A DNA stretch of 8,924 bases from Mycobacterium sp. (GTDB lineage: Bacteria > Actinomycetota > Actinomycetes > Mycobacteriales > Mycobacteriaceae), in contig JAHBAP020000313.1 in NCBI GenBank assembly GCA_018500005.2, forward strand, positions 1-8,924, read 5' to 3'. Positions 1 through 6,386 of this stretch are shown here, in pieces. Within the stretch, counting starts at the first letter, position 1. Every line of letters begins with the position of its first letter. The notes beneath the pieces are model-generated. The model was not told the origin of the DNA, searched no databases, and saw only the letters and a program-made list of their open reading frames with translations. Both the position numbers and the translations under genes were made by a program.

Positions 1-124
1 CCTGTGAGTCGGACACGAACGATTGGACTCCTGTGAGTCGGACACGAACGATTGGACTCCTGTGAGTCGGACACGAACGATTGGACTCCTGTGAGTCGGA
101 CACGAACGATTGGACTCCTGTGAG
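1..124 (+). repeat. 29-bp tandem repeat array at the 5' end of accE5
   Basis: Four identical 29-bp units lie at 2-30, 31-59, 60-88 and 89-117, followed by the first 7 bases of a fifth (118-124). After a 4-base gap the similarity continues (acacgaa at 125-131), so the fifth copy looks like a unit that lost tcgg. Base 1 fits a further copy upstream, so the left end of the array may lie outside the window. Units begin ctgtgagtcgg and end attggactc. The perfect identity suggests recent expansion by slippage. A 29-bp period is not a multiple of three, so each copy shifts the frame, and each frame meets a TGA once every three copies. There are no spacers between the units. Each unit carries GAGTC near its start and GACTC at its end, so short hairpins can form within units and across junctions. 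Confidence 0.97.
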
Positions 125-392
125 ACACGAAGACATCACCGAAGTCAGCGACCCACATCAGCTGACCATCGACGAGCCCGAACACGGGATCCCGGAGATC
201 CGGGTGATCAAGGGCCAGCCGACCGACGAGGAGTTGGCCGCGGTCGTCACCGTGCTGGCCGCTGCCGGAGGTGGGTCCGCACCGGGCCCGCAGGAGTTGA
301 ACCTGTGGGGCCACCCCGTCGACAAACTTCGCTACACCGTGACCAGTTGGCAGCGGGTCACCCTGCTGGAACGGACCCACGTTCGTAGATGA
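120..392 (+). CDS. accE5: Acyl-CoA carboxylase epsilon subunit AccE5
   Basis: Small non-catalytic epsilon subunit that, by family knowledge, stabilises the complex of a biotinylated alpha subunit (AccA3, encoded at 2955-4751) with the AccD5 carboxyltransferase, producing malonyl/methylmalonyl-CoA for lipid synthesis. The visible 90-aa protein has the family core: [20 protein letters not shown] around residues 27-46, then a Gly/Ala/Pro-rich linker and a C-terminal segment with [13 protein letters not shown] ending in THVRR. The GTG at 120 is chosen because the repeat chain upstream terminates exactly there (GTGA at 120-123). The Shine-Dalgarno is weak (GGA at 112-114). A TTG at 81 in the same frame would add 13 residues encoded by repeat copies and cannot be excluded. 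From memory, the M. tuberculosis homologue also has a repeat-rich N-terminus. The maf gene follows after 10 bp. Identification is firm; the start is uncertain. Confidence 0.85.
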   Translation: MRHEDITEVSDPHQLTIDEPEHGIPEIRVIKGQPTDEELAAVVTVLAAAGGGSAPGPQELNLWGHPVDKLRYTVTSWQRVTLLERTHVRR

Positions 393-402
393 TCGTGATC
401 CG

Positions 403-1059
403 ATGACTCGCGTCGTCCTGGGTTCCGCCTCACGCGGCCGGCTGCGAGTCCTGCGCAGCGCCGGAATCGACCCGTTGGTCGCCGTGTCCGGGGTCGACGA
501 GGACGCGATCATCGAGCGGCTCGGCGCCGACGCCGAACCGGGCACCGTGGTCAACGCCCTTGCCGAAGCTAAGGCCGACGCCGTCCGTCGCGAGTTGGAC
601 GAACCGGTCTCCGCCGACTGTGTGGTGATCGGCTGCGACTCGATGCTCTACGTCGACGGCCAGTTGAGCGGCAAACCCGGCACGCCGGAGGAAACCCGCC
701 GCCGATGGCAGGCGATGGCAGGCCGGGAAGGCCGATTGTTCACCGGGCATTGCGTGCTGCGGGCCCGCGGCGGCGAGGTGGTGGCCCGCGCGACCGCGGC
801 CGAGATAACCACCGTGCGGTTCGGCGTACCCACCGAAGGTGAACTGGATGCCTACATCTCCAGCGGCGAGCCCCTCGGCGTCGCAGGGGCTTTCACCCTG
901 GACGGACTCGGCGGCTGGTTCATCGACGGTGTCGACGGGGACCCGTCCAACGTGGTGGGCCTCGGCCTGGCCGTCACCCGCCGGCTTCTGGAGACGGTCG
1001 GACTGGCGATCGGCGACCTGTGGCGGGCGAATCCGCTCCCCTCGTCTGCACCTGCCTGA
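403..1059 (+). CDS. maf: Maf-family nucleoside triphosphate pyrophosphatase
   Basis: 218-aa Maf/HAM1-superfamily protein. The family hydrolyses non-canonical or surplus nucleoside triphosphates (dTTP/UTP or m7GTP types) to the monophosphate and pyrophosphate, and is linked to nucleotide-pool cleansing and division control. Visible motifs are LGSASRGRL at residues 6-14 (substrate-binding SAS-x-x-R), the acidic CDSML at 78-82 with Asp79 as the likely catalytic/metal residue, GKP at 90-92 and FTGHCVL around 113-119. The length is normal for the family. The ATG at 403 is the first start in frame. It overlaps the TGA of a five-codon mini-ORF whose own ATG overlaps the accE5 stop, so translation may be relayed from accE5. 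There is no clear Shine-Dalgarno. The gene sits in the usual mycobacterial position between accE5 and sseA. Substrate preference cannot be read from the sequence. Confidence 0.92.
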   Translation: MTRVVLGSASRGRLRVLRSAGIDPLVAVSGVDEDAIIERLGADAEPGTVVNALAEAKADAVRRELDEPVSADCVVIGCDSMLYVDGQLSGKPGTPEETRRRWQAMAGREGRLFTGHCVLRARGGEVVARATAAEITTVRFGVPTEGELDAYISSGEPLGVAGAFTLDGLGGWFIDGVDGDPSNVVGLGLAVTRRLLETVGLAIGDLWRANPLPSSAPA

Positions 1060-1072
1060 CGACGCACGTCGG

Positions 1073-1085
1073 TAGGCTTTCAGCG
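1073..1085 (+). promoter_or_regulatory. -10 element of a probable leaderless sseA promoter
   Basis: TAGGCT at 1073-1078 fits the mycobacterial TANNNT -10 element and is separated by only six bases (1079-1084) from the GTG at 1085. With normal spacing, transcription would begin at or within a base of the start codon. There is no Shine-Dalgarno before that GTG. Leaderless mRNAs are common in mycobacteria (established). The -35 region is not recognisable. Confidence 0.55.
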
Positions 1086-1981
1086 TGGCACTAGCTCCCG
1101 ATCCCAGCCCCGCACTGCAGGAATACACACACCCCGAACGGCTGGTCACCGGCGACTGGCTCTCCGAACATCTCGGCACCCCGGGCCTGGCGGTTGTCGA
1201 ATCCGACGAAGACGTCCTGCTCTACGACGTCGGGCACATCCCCGGCGCGGTCAAGATCGACTGGCACACCGACCTCAACGACCCGCACGTCCGCGACTAC
1301 ATCGACGGCGAGCAGTTCGCCGACCTGATGAACCGCAAGGGGATTTCGCGCGACGACACCGTGGTCATCTACGGCGACAAGAGCAACTGGTGGGCGGCCT
1401 ACGCACTGTGGGTGTTCACCCTGTTCGGCCACCCGGACGTGCGGCTGCTCAACGGCGGGCGCGACCTTTGGCTGGCCGAGGGCCGCGATACGGCACTGGA
1501 CGTGCCGGATCGGACCGCGACCGGCTACCCGGTGGTTGAACGCAATGACGAGCCCATCCGCGCGTACCGCGATGACGTGCTCGCCAGCCTGGGCGCATCC
1601 ACGCTCATCGATGTGCGCTCGCCGCAGGAGTACACCGGCGAGCGCACGCACATGCCGGACTACCCCGAGGAGGGCGCCCTGCGCGGCGGGCACATCCCCA
1701 CGGCCGTGTCGGTGCCCTGGGCCAAGGCGGCCGACGAGCAGGGCCGGTTCCGCAAGCGTGCGGAACTCGCGGAGATCTACTCCTTCGTGCAGCCCGATGC
1801 GAACACGATCGCCTACTGCCGCATCGGGGAACGGTCCAGCCATACCTGGTTCGTGCTGACACACCTGCTCGGCATCGGGGGGGTGCGCAACTACGACGGA
1901 TCCTGGACGGAGTGGGGTAACACCGTTCGCGTGCCGGTGGCGGCCGGGGAAGAACCCGGATCGGCACCGGGCTCGGCATGA
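1085..1981 (+). CDS. sseA: Thiosulfate/3-mercaptopyruvate sulfurtransferase SseA
   Basis: 298-aa tandem-rhodanese protein, matching the roughly 297 aa of the mycobacterial SseA family. The N-terminal, inactive rhodanese domain (about residues 18-140) includes [14 protein letters not shown] and the [10 protein letters not shown] region. The C-terminal catalytic domain (about 160-285) has [24 protein letters not shown] and the active-site loop CRIGERSSH, with Cys245 as the persulfide-bearing nucleophile. The family moves sulfane sulfur from thiosulfate or mercaptopyruvate to cyanide or protein thiols. Its stop overlaps the start of the SufE-like gene (ATGA at 1978-1981), suggesting translational coupling and a shared sulfur-relay role. 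The GTG start is supported by the preceding TAGGCT -10 box and agrees with the family length. A run of seven G (1877-1883) lies in the 3' part of the gene. Confidence 0.93.
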   Translation: MALAPDPSPALQEYTHPERLVTGDWLSEHLGTPGLAVVESDEDVLLYDVGHIPGAVKIDWHTDLNDPHVRDYIDGEQFADLMNRKGISRDDTVVIYGDKSNWWAAYALWVFTLFGHPDVRLLNGGRDLWLAEGRDTALDVPDRTATGYPVVERNDEPIRAYRDDVLASLGASTLIDVRSPQEYTGERTHMPDYPEEGALRGGHIPTAVSVPWAKAADEQGRFRKRAELAEIYSFVQPDANTIAYCRIGERSSHTWFVLTHLLGIGGVRNYDGSWTEWGNTVRVPVAAGEEPGSAPGSA

Positions 1982-2394
1982 CCATGCCGACGCCGCTGGC
2001 CGAGGTGGTGTCGGACTTCGGCGAGGTCAGCGGACAGGACAAGCTGGCGCTGCTGTTGGAGTTCGCCAACGAGTTGCCGCCCCTGCCCGCCGATCTCGAG
2101 GAGGCAGCCATGGAACCGGTACCGGAATGCCAGTCCCCACTGTTCCTGCACGTCGACTCCGAGGACCGCGATCACGTTCGGCTCTACTTCAGCGCGCCGG
2201 CCGAAGCGCCGACGACGCGGGGGTTCGCGTCGATCTTGGCCACCGGTCTGGACGGCCAGTCCGCCGACGCCATCCTCGCGGTGCCCGACGATTTCTATGC
2301 AGAACTGGGCCTGGCGAAGCTCATCAGCCCGCTGCGGCTGCGCGGTATGTCGGCGATGCTGACCCGGATCAAGCGGCGGTTGCGGGCGGTCTGA
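1978..2394 (+). CDS. SufE-like sulfur acceptor protein
   Basis: 138-aa protein of the SufE/CsdE family (Rv3284-like). SufE proteins accept a persulfide on a conserved cysteine and pass sulfur on, classically from the SufS desulfurase to SufB in Fe-S cluster assembly. The N-terminal helix region ([20 protein letters not shown]) and the PLPADLE segment resemble SufE. Then [11 protein letters not shown] at residues 49-59 carries Cys51, the expected acceptor cysteine. The C-terminal half contains [34 protein letters not shown], shaped like the end of the SufE fold. The ATG overlaps the sseA stop by four bases, so the likely sulfur donor here is SseA rather than, or as well as, a SufS desulfurase; that pairing is inferred. 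The 3' end overlaps by 26 bp the 3' end of the truncated DUF222 gene on the other strand. Confidence 0.87.
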   Translation: MTMPTPLAEVVSDFGEVSGQDKLALLLEFANELPPLPADLEEAAMEPVPECQSPLFLHVDSEDRDHVRLYFSAPAEAPTTRGFASILATGLDGQSADAILAVPDDFYAELGLAKLISPLRLRGMSAMLTRIKRRLRAV

Positions 2395-2821
2395 CGTCAG
2401 CCGCGATATTGCGGTCGACGGCTACCACCACCTCCTCGCGGGACAACTCGTTCCACCCCGGCGCGCAGCGGGCCAGTTTGTGGTCGACGCGTGCGGGCAA
2501 CCCCGCGTCGGTGATCGGTTGCGTGGGGAACCCCGCCGCCGCCACAACCCGCAACTCGACCTCACCTGCCGCGAACACCGCCGCAAGCGCGGGCAGTCGC
2601 TCGAGCAACTGCACCCCGCAGCGCATCTGCGCGAACGCCCGGCCCCGGCTGATACCCAGCTGGTTGGCGATACGCGCGGCCGCCACGTCACGATCGGCCG
2701 CGCCCATCCGCCGGCACAACCTGCCGGCCGCCAGGATTCGGCGCGCCACCGCGACCCGCTCGGTGCGCAGTGCCTCGGCCATGACGGCCTTCAATTCCGA
2801 CTCACTCAATGTATCGAACAT
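2369..2821 (-). pseudogene. Truncated DUF222 (13E12-repeat family) protein lacking HNH domain
   Basis: 150-aa ORF resembling only the N-terminal part of DUF222 proteins, which in mycobacteria are typically 400 aa or more and usually end in an HNH nuclease domain. Visible are the N-terminus MFDTLSESELKAVMAEALR, a helical Ala/Arg-rich segment, AAARIANQLGISRGRAFAQM and LLERLPALAAVFAAGEVELR. The match breaks off just after the SREEVVVAVD segment, and the ORF closes inside the 3' end of the SufE-like gene. No further DUF222 or HNH sequence follows, so the C-terminal half has been deleted rather than split by a frameshift. The ATG at 2821 is preferred over 2884 because family members begin with MFDxLS and a TATAGT box lies 7 bases upstream. 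It could still be expressed as a short protein. Its function is unknown; full-length family members are often repeated and mobile-looking. Confidence 0.65.
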
Positions 2822-2828
2822 GCGTGCG

Positions 2829-2834
2829 ACTATA
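2829..2834 (-). promoter_or_regulatory. -10 box of the DUF222 remnant, leaderless arrangement
   Basis: TATAGT on the minus strand (2834 to 2829) is separated by seven bases from the ATG at 2821. This fits transcription starting at the A of the ATG. No Shine-Dalgarno and no convincing -35 box are visible. If genuine, the truncated gene still has its original promoter. Confidence 0.4.
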
Positions 2835-2943
2835 GAACACACGTACGACAAAGTTCGGGAATTAGCCTCCCTCGCATCCCGCATGTCGGAACGCTCTAGA
2901 CTGCCTGCGAACCATATTTTTAAAGTCGGTTCTTAGAGTCCAC

Positions 2944-2949
2944 AGGAGG
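2944..2949 (+). promoter_or_regulatory. Strong Shine-Dalgarno of accA3
   Basis: Perfect AGGAGG five bases before the GTG at 2955. It fixes the accA3 start and is the strongest ribosome-binding site on the + strand of the window. It contrasts with the weak or absent sites of accE5, maf and sseA. No clear promoter could be assigned in the 133 bp upstream of the GTG. Confidence 0.85.
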
Positions 2950-2954
2950 CGCGC

Positions 2955-4751
2955 GTGCCCAGTCAGACCATTTCCAAGGTGCTCGTCGCCAACCGCGGTG
3001 AAATCGCGGTCCGGGTGATCCGAGCCGCCAAGGACGCCGGTCTGGCCAGCGTCGCGGTATACGCCGAACCTGATGCCGATGCACCCCACGTGCACTTGGC
3101 CGACGAGGCCTTCGCACTCGGCGGGCAGACCTCGGCGGAGTCCTACCTCGACTTCGGCAAGCTCCTCGACGCCGCCGCCAAGTCGACCGCCAACGCCATC
3201 CACCCCGGCTACGGATTCCTCAGTGAGAACGCCGATTTCGCGCAGGCGGTCATCGACGCCGGCCTGATCTGGATCGGTCCCAGCCCGCAGGCCATCCGCG
3301 ATCTCGGCGACAAGGTGACCGCCCGCCATATCGCGGCGCGCGCCCAGGCGCCACTGGTGCCCGGTACCCCCGACCCGGTGAAGGACGCCGACGAAGTCGT
3401 GGCCTTCGCCCGCGAGTACGGCGTCCCGGTCGCGATCAAGGCCGCGTTCGGCGGCGGCGGCCGCGGTATGAAGGTGGCCCGCACCATCGAGGAGATCCCC
3501 GAACTGTTCGAGTCGGCCACCCGCGAAGCGGTCGCCGCCTTCGGCCGCGGCGAGTGCTTCGTCGAGCGCTACCTGGACAAGCCGCGCCACGTGGAGGCGC
3601 AGGTGATCGCCGATCAGCATGGCAACGTCGTCGTCGCCGGCACCCGCGACTGCTCGCTGCAGCGCCGGTTCCAGAAACTCGTCGAGGAGGCGCCCGCGCC
3701 GTTCCTCACCGACGCCCAACGCAAGGAGATCCACGAGTCGGCCAAGCGGATCTGCAAGGAGGCCGGCTACTACGGCGCCGGCACCGTGGAGTATCTGGTC
3801 GGTCAGGACGGGCTGATCTCCTTCCTGGAAGTCAACACCCGGCTACAGGTTGAGCACCCGGTCACCGAGGAGACCTCCGGTATCGATCTGGTACGCGAGC
3901 AGTTCCGCATCGCCAACGGCGAAAAGCTCGACATCACCGAAGACCCTGAGCCACGCGGACATTCGATCGAATTCCGGATCAACGGCGAGGATGCCGGACG
4001 TGGGTTCCTGCCTGCGCCGGGCCCGGTCAACCGATTCGATCCGCCCACCGGTCCCGGTGTCCGGCTGGACTCCGGCGTGGTCAGCGGTTCGGTGATCGGC
4101 GGCCAGTTCGACTCGATGCTGGCCAAGCTCATCGTCACCGGCGCCAACCGCGCCGAGGCCCTGCAGCGGGCCCGTCGGGCCCTTGATGAGTTCCACGTCG
4201 AGGGCATGGCCACCGTCATCCCGTTCCACCGCGCGATCGTCCGGGACCCCGCGTTCATCGGGGACGACTCCCCTGGTTCGGCTGGATTCACCGTGCACAC
4301 CCGCTGGATCGAAACCGAGTGGGACAACACCGTCGAACCCTTCACCGGTGGTGGCGCGGTCGACGAGGAAGAGCCTCAGCCCCGGCAGACCGTCGTCGTC
4401 GAGGTGGGCGGCCGGCGTCTGGAGGTCTCATTGCCCGGCGACCTGGCACTCGGCAACGGCGGCGCGGGCGAGCCTGGCGTGGTGCGCAAGAAGCCCAAGC
4501 CCCGCAAGCGCGGAGCGCAGGCCGGCGCGGCCGCCTCCGGCGATGCGGTTACCGCCCCCATGCAGGGCACCGTCGTCAAGGTCGCTGTCGAGGAGGGTCA
4601 GACAGTCGCCGTCGGTGACCTTGTCGTGGTGCTCGAGGCCATGAAGATGGAGAACCCGGTCACCGCTCACAAGGACGGTGTGATCACCGGTTTGGCGGTG
4701 GAGGCCGGAGCCGCGATCACCCAGGGCACTGTCCTGGCCGAGATCAAATAA
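2955..4751 (+). CDS. accA3: Acyl-CoA carboxylase alpha subunit AccA3 (biotin carboxylase + BCCP)
   Basis: 598-aa biotin-dependent carboxylase alpha chain (family length about 600). It carboxylates its own biotin using ATP and bicarbonate; partner AccD subunits then move CO2 to acetyl-, propionyl- or long-chain acyl-CoA for fatty and mycolic acid synthesis. Domains: N-terminal biotin carboxylase fold ([18 protein letters not shown], residues 8-25), ATP-grasp with a Gly-rich loop FGGGGRGMK at 165-173, and the catalytic segment [13 protein letters not shown] starting at Glu292. The C-terminal biotin carboxyl carrier domain has EAMKMEN, with Lys564 as the biotinylation site. A Pro/Lys-rich flexible linker (about 503-520) precedes the carrier domain. 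GTG is chosen on the AGGAGG site. The gene is separated from the accE5 cluster by the DUF222 remnant but shares its pathway. Confidence 0.97.
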   Translation: MPSQTISKVLVANRGEIAVRVIRAAKDAGLASVAVYAEPDADAPHVHLADEAFALGGQTSAESYLDFGKLLDAAAKSTANAIHPGYGFLSENADFAQAVIDAGLIWIGPSPQAIRDLGDKVTARHIAARAQAPLVPGTPDPVKDADEVVAFAREYGVPVAIKAAFGGGGRGMKVARTIEEIPELFESATREAVAAFGRGECFVERYLDKPRHVEAQVIADQHGNVVVAGTRDCSLQRRFQKLVEEAPAPFLTDAQRKEIHESAKRICKEAGYYGAGTVEYLVGQDGLISFLEVNTRLQVEHPVTEETSGIDLVREQFRIANGEKLDITEDPEPRGHSIEFRINGEDAGRGFLPAPGPVNRFDPPTGPGVRLDSGVVSGSVIGGQFDSMLAKLIVTGANRAEALQRARRALDEFHVEGMATVIPFHRAIVRDPAFIGDDSPGSAGFTVHTRWIETEWDNTVEPFTGGGAVDEEEPQPRQTVVVEVGGRRLEVSLPGDLALGNGGAGEPGVVRKKPKPRKRGAQAGAAASGDAVTAPMQGTVVKVAVEEGQTVAVGDLVVVLEAMKMENPVTAHKDGVITGLAVEAGAAITQGTVLAEIK

Positions 4752-4767
4752 CCCACGCCGCAGTCAC

Positions 4768-5001
4768 GTGGCCCCGCCCGATATCAATGCCGGCGCCTGG
4801 TATCTGCGCGGACGTCTGGACGGGTCGTGGGATGTCTGCGAACCGACAACGGGTGAGATCCTCGCCGAGGTGATCATCGATCCGGAGACCCGTGAGGTTT
4901 CAGCGCACGGCGAGAGCGAGCCTGCCGAGGCCGGCGCTGAAGCGGTCCGGCGGTTTCTACTGCAACTGGTCGCGCAATCGGGCCAGCGACTTGGCCAGTA
5001 G
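4768..5001 (+). CDS. Small hypothetical protein downstream of accA3
   Basis: 77-aa ORF beginning 16 bp after the accA3 stop on the same strand, so co-transcription is likely. I do not recognise the family. The first 60 residues look like real protein: a Trp/Tyr-containing strand-rich N-terminus (GAWYLRGRLDGSWDVCEP), then EILAEVIIDPETREVSAHG, then an acidic Glu/Ala stretch. Third codon positions are mostly G or C, as in neighbouring genes. The last 15 codons run antisense through the end of sigF (overlap 4957-5001), so sigF constrains the C-terminus. GTG is the first start in frame, but there is no good Shine-Dalgarno. No membrane segment or signal peptide is seen. It could be a short conserved mycobacterial ORF or a chance open frame; I lean slightly towards real. 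Confidence 0.45.
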   Translation: MAPPDINAGAWYLRGRLDGSWDVCEPTTGEILAEVIIDPETREVSAHGESEPAEAGAEAVRRFLLQLVAQSGQRLGQ

Positions 5002-5754
5002 CCGGGAGACGTGCATCTGAGAGATCCCGACCCGCTCGGCGATCTGGGTCTGGGTCAGCGATTCGAAGAAACGCAGCAGCAGCACGGTGCGCTCACGCTC
5101 CGGCAGGGCGGCCAGCAGCGGCCGGAGTGCTTCCCGGTTCTCGATCTGGTCGAGGCTGAGGTCGAGGTCGCCCAGGGTGTCGACGATGGCCGGTGCGTCC
5201 TGGTCGCCGTTGCCACCGCTGTCGATCGACAGGGTGTTGTAGGAACTGCCGGCCACCAGACCCTCGACCACCTCTTGGCGGTCCATACCGAGTTCGGCGG
5301 CCAGTTCGGAAGCCGTCGGCGCCCGTCCCAGCTTCTGGGACAGCTCTGAGGTGGCCGCGCCCAGTCGCAGGTGCAGTTCCTTGAGACGGCGCGGAACTTT
5401 GACCGACCAACTGTTGTCCCGGAAGTGCCGTCGGACCTCACCCATGATGGTGGGTACCGCGAAGGAGACGAAGTCCGACCCGGTGTCGACGTCATAGCGG
5501 ATCACCGCGTTGACCAAGCCGACCCGGGCCACTTGCACCAGATCGTCACGCGCCTCGCCGCGGCCGTCGAACCGCCGGGCAATATGGTCCGCGAGCGGGA
5601 GGCACCTTTCGACGATGCGGTCCCGGTGCCGCCGGAACTCCGGTGAGTCGGGCTCGAGTTTTGCCAACTCCCGGAACATGTCCGGGACGTCGGCGTACTC
5701 GGAATTCGGTCGCGACGGTTGCCCCCCCGTGTCGCGGCCCGCTCGGAGAGTCAC
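4957..5754 (-). CDS. sigF: Alternative RNA polymerase sigma factor SigF
   Basis: 265-aa group 3 sigma factor of the SigF/SigB type, controlling mycobacterial stationary-phase, stress, pigment and envelope genes (family knowledge). After a variable N-terminus, EYADVPDMFREL (19-30) begins the conserved part. Region 2 includes RDDLVQVARVGLVNAV and SDFVSFAVPTIMGEVRRHFR (about 69-112). Region 3 follows VKVPRRLKELHLRLG. Region 4 has the helix-turn-helix LTQTQIAERVGISQMHVSRL near the C-terminus (217-265 overall). The start GTG at 5754 overlaps the rsbW stop as GTGA, implying translational coupling and balanced sigma/anti-sigma synthesis. A run of seven G covers codons 9-11. The operon is preceded by a SigF-type promoter (6315-6341), so autoregulation is expected. 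The 3' end overlaps the small ORF on the other strand. Confidence 0.97.
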   Translation of the reverse strand: MTLRAGRDTGGQPSRPNSEYADVPDMFRELAKLEPDSPEFRRHRDRIVERCLPLADHIARRFDGRGEARDDLVQVARVGLVNAVIRYDVDTGSDFVSFAVPTIMGEVRRHFRDNSWSVKVPRRLKELHLRLGAATSELSQKLGRAPTASELAAELGMDRQEVVEGLVAGSSYNTLSIDSGGNGDQDAPAIVDTLGDLDLSLDQIENREALRPLLAALPERERTVLLLRFFESLTQTQIAERVGISQMHVSRLLAKSLARLRDQLQ

Positions 5755-6188
5755 TGCGAAAAGCCCGCCCGCCTCGTGGTCAGGGTTATCCCGAAGACGC
5801 CGCCGTCGGGGCTGCTTCCGTGACCGTTATGGAACGTCTTCAGATCGTCGGTCAACGAGCTGAGCACATGCCAGCTGAAGCTGCCTTCGGTCACCACGTC
5901 GTAGGTGTCACAGGTCGTCGAGGCCTCCACCACCACCACCTCGTCGCGGGGGTCGACGATGACGACCAGAGTGGCGTCCGGGGTGGCGGAGCGGATCAAC
6001 CTGGTACAGGCTTCGTCGACCGCGAGCCGAAGGTCTGCGACGGCGTCGAAATCCAGGTCCGAAAAGGTCCCGACAGCACCGATCACGGTGCGCAAGACCG
6101 CGAGGTTCTCCAACTTCGCCGCGACCCTGAGTTCAACAGCGGCGGAACCGTGCTGTTGCCCGCCGCGGCGGCCCTCGCCGTCAGTCAT
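5751..6188 (-). CDS. rsbW: Anti-sigma F factor RsbW (UsfX)
   Basis: 145-aa protein, the same length as mycobacterial RsbW/UsfX. It binds SigF and blocks its access to core polymerase; release is thought to depend on anti-anti-sigma proteins, none of which is encoded in this window. Visible: AVELRVAAKLENLAVLRTVIGAVGTF (17-42), the GHKL N-box-like helix DLRLAVDEACTRLIR (52-66), VVVVEASTTCDTYDVV and the C-terminal GVFGITLTTRR. The Asn expected in a typical RsbW N-box is replaced (E-A-C-T-R), as I recall for the M. tuberculosis protein, so kinase/ATPase activity may be reduced. The ATG at 6188 is chosen because GGGAGG lies four bases upstream (6193-6198) and because it gives the family length. 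The frame is open further upstream, to a GTG at 6293. The stop overlaps the sigF start by four bases. Confidence 0.95.
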   Translation of the reverse strand: MTDGEGRRGGQQHGSAAVELRVAAKLENLAVLRTVIGAVGTFSDLDFDAVADLRLAVDEACTRLIRSATPDATLVVIVDPRDEVVVVEASTTCDTYDVVTEGSFSWHVLSSLTDDLKTFHNGHGSSPDGGVFGITLTTRRAGFSQ

Positions 6189-6192
6189 GTGG

Positions 6193-6198
6193 CCTCCC
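6193..6198 (-). promoter_or_regulatory. Shine-Dalgarno deciding the rsbW start
   Basis: GGGAGG on the minus strand, four bases before the ATG at 6188. It discriminates against upstream in-frame starts (GTG 6293, ATG 6239, ATG 6206 and 6203), none of which has a comparable site. Confidence 0.8.
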
Positions 6199-6294
6199 GT
6201 CATCATCGTCTCGACCGATCTGCCGAGGATTTCATCCATGGTGTCGTAACCGCACGGTTTGGGTACGACCTGACGGTGGACGTGGCCGTGCACG

Positions 6295-6310
6295 GATCGT
6301 CACGATCGTG
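6295..6310. repeat. Nested palindromes at the rsbW-sigF transcription start
   Basis: GATCGT-c-ACGATC (6295-6307, perfect 6-1-6 palindrome) overlaps the perfect 10-bp palindrome CACGATCGTG (6301-6310). As a result GATCGT also occurs as a direct repeat 9 bp apart. The element sits 5 to 20 bases downstream of the -10 GGGTAT, over the predicted +1. It could be an operator for a second regulator, a 5' hairpin in the leader, or chance. Confidence 0.5.
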
Positions 6311-6314
6311 GCGA

Positions 6315-6341
6315 ATACCCACGGGTCCCCTTTTCCTAAAC
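6315..6341 (-). promoter_or_regulatory. SigF-type promoter of the rsbW-sigF operon
   Basis: Read on the minus strand: GTTT (6341-6338), a 17-base spacer, then GGGTAT (6320-6315). This matches the established mycobacterial SigF consensus (about GTTT - 15-17 bp - GGGTAT). Start of transcription is predicted near 6307, giving an untranslated leader of about 120 bases before the rsbW ATG. The position supports SigF autoregulation. Nested palindromes overlap the predicted start (6295-6310). Confidence 0.88.
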
Positions 6342-6386
6342 ATCTCCGGGGTAATTTCCGGCTCAGTGCCTCGCTGATAGGACGGC

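Noticed and set aside
1..124. CRISPR array
   Set aside because: The units are directly adjacent with no unique spacers, and the 29-bp period covers the whole unit.
430..1179. 249-codon minus-strand open frame
   Set aside because: Shadow of maf and the sseA start; both + strand genes show clear motifs and this frame shows none.
1091..1864. 257-codon minus-strand open frame
   Set aside because: Antisense to sseA in a high-GC gene where long shadow frames are expected; no recognisable domain.
2862..3734. 290-codon minus-strand open frame
   Set aside because: Antisense to the biotin carboxylase domain of accA3; the composition (Gly/Val/Asp-rich) is typical of a shadow frame.
6189..6293. Longer rsbW starting at GTG 6293
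   Set aside because: It has no Shine-Dalgarno and would add 35 residues not seen in RsbW. The GGGAGG site and the family length of 145 aa support 6188.
5643..6377. 244-codon + strand open frame
   Set aside because: Antisense to rsbW and the sigF start; no motif, and it crosses the sigF promoter.
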